Origin: DATLAN01 sp035527455
GTDB taxonomy: Bacteria; Planctomycetota; Planctomycetia; Pirellulales; Thermoguttaceae
DNA: 14,953 bases
Direction of reading: 5' to 3'
Assembly (NCBI GenBank): GCA_035527455.1
Contig: DATLAN010000135.1
Coordinates: forward strand, 1 to 14,953
Part shown: one piece after another, positions 14,763 through 14,953 of the stretch
Numbering within the stretch: position 1 is the first letter of the stretch
How the letters are laid out: each line of letters opens with the position of its first letter
Position numbers and translations under genes: made by a program
Notes under the pieces: generated by a model
What the model was told of the DNA's origin: nothing
The model's input: only the letters and a program-made list of their open reading frames with translations
Databases searched by the model: none

Positions 14763-14766
14763 CCTT
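14763..14766 (-). promoter_or_regulatory. Ribosome binding site of the ECF sigma gene
   Basis: AAGG lies 7 nt before the ATG at 14755. Together with the promoter at 14801-14829, which lies inside the longer in-frame ORF from 14935, it sets the start of the sigma factor. Confidence 0.6.
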
Positions 14767-14800
14767 GTCGCGAAATCCCGAAGTGTGACGCGGAATCCAA

Positions 14801-14829
14801 ATTATATCTGGACTTTTGCAATCTTTCAA
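14801..14829 (-). promoter_or_regulatory. Consensus sigma-70 promoter for the sigma/anti-sigma operon
   Basis: Read on the minus strand, TTGAAA (14829-14824) and TATAAT (14806-14801) are separated by exactly 17 bp. Transcription would start near 14794-14795, giving a leader of about 40 nt before the sigma gene ATG at 14755. The match to the housekeeping consensus is nearly perfect, which is rare in this GC-rich sequence. It suggests the regulator pair is made by the housekeeping sigma factor and does not depend on its own product. Confidence 0.75.
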
Positions 14830-14953
14830 ACGGCATTGGAAAAATAGGCAATTTCGTGTCTAATCTCTGCGATTTCGGATGGCGCACAACGACCAGGGAG
14901 GGTCGGACCATGCCGGCTATCGTGGAGTTTCCCAAGGTGGTGCAAGACGCAGA
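14830..14953 (+). mobile_element. Possible left end of an insertion sequence (boundary not determined)
   Basis: The stretch between the operon promoter and the right edge is AT-richer at its promoter side and ends in a plus-strand ORF start that resembles a transposase N-terminus. If that is right, the left terminal inverted repeat must lie between about 14830 and 14895. Without the other end no inverted repeat or target duplication can be identified. Confidence 0.35.
14910..14953 (+). CDS. Start of a divergent ORF, probable transposase N-terminus (partial)
   Basis: An ATG at 14910 with a strong GGGAGGG ribosome site (14896-14902, 7-nt spacing) opens 'MPAIVEFPKVVQDA' and then runs off the right edge after 14 full codons. 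From memory, DDE-type transposases of an IS701/IS4-like group found in Planctomycetota and Chloroflexota begin with very similar residues (MPAIVEFP..VV..AL). The stub is too short for certainty, but the ribosome site and the matching start make it a real gene start. It points away from the polysaccharide operon. Confidence 0.55.
   Translation, partial: MPAIVEFPKVVQDA

Noticed and set aside
14756..14935. Longer N-terminus for the sigma factor
   Set aside because: The extension contains the promoter boxes and no family homology; region 2 begins shortly after the ATG at 14755.
1..14953. CRISPR arrays, tRNA, rRNA and riboswitch-like structures
   Set aside because: No regularly spaced repeats or RNA-gene signatures were seen, and nearly all bases are in protein-coding genes.

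Overview
The window reads as part of a PVC-superphylum genome, most likely Planctomycetota and less likely Verrucomicrobiota or Kiritimatiellota. The evidence is a small ECF sigma factor followed by a FecR-type anti-sigma protein that ends in a LamG-like domain, formylglycine sulfatases, and secreted fucose-directed glycosidases, with no SusC/SusD pair in view. No marker gene fixes the taxon; this is a call from gene style.

Layout: every confident gene except a 14-codon stub at the right edge lies on the minus strand, so the locus is read from right to left. A consensus sigma-70 promoter (14801-14829) precedes an ECF sigma factor (14755-14222) and a membrane-anchored FecR/LamG anti-sigma protein (14218-12467). 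Enzymes follow: a stand-alone S1-type sulfatase (12401-10803); a two-domain sulfatase fused to a GH43/GH117-like beta-propeller (10806-8431); a GH97 (8430-6571); a GH29 alpha-L-fucosidase (6481-5030); a GH95 (5017-2678); a 196-bp gap with a hairpin and a broken small ORF; a GH141-like parallel beta-helix enzyme (2481-346); and the first 99 codons of a second protein of the same beta-helix type, cut by the left edge. Several junctions overlap or abut (ATGA at 10803-10806, TAG-ATG at 8433-8428, 12 nt at 5018-5029, 3 nt at 14219-14221), and no convincing terminator is visible, so a single operon is the simplest reading.

How the genes fit together: GH29, GH95 and GH141-like enzymes are the families expected for removing alpha-L-fucose (or alpha-L-galactose) from a complex fucan. 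The two sulfatases would remove sulfate esters that block those enzymes. GH97 and the propeller domain would deal with other alpha-linked side sugars or anhydro/galacto units. All seven enzymes carry N-terminal signal peptides, so the work would take place in the periplasm or outside the cell. The best hypothesis is a sulfated-fucan (fucoidan-like) utilisation locus with its own sigma/anti-sigma switch at the head, the LamG domain of the anti-sigma protein being a candidate glycan sensor. At the extreme right edge a divergent plus-strand ORF with a strong ribosome binding site begins; its first residues resemble a transposase N-terminus, which would place an insertion sequence directly upstream of the operon promoter.

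The most unusual points are the sulfatase-propeller fusion with an Asp where the sulfatase GKWH motif normally has His; a GH97 that lacks the Asp nucleophile of the retaining subgroup; a GH95 with Thr where characterised fucosidases have His; and the sigma/FecR-LamG pair leading a CAZyme operon.
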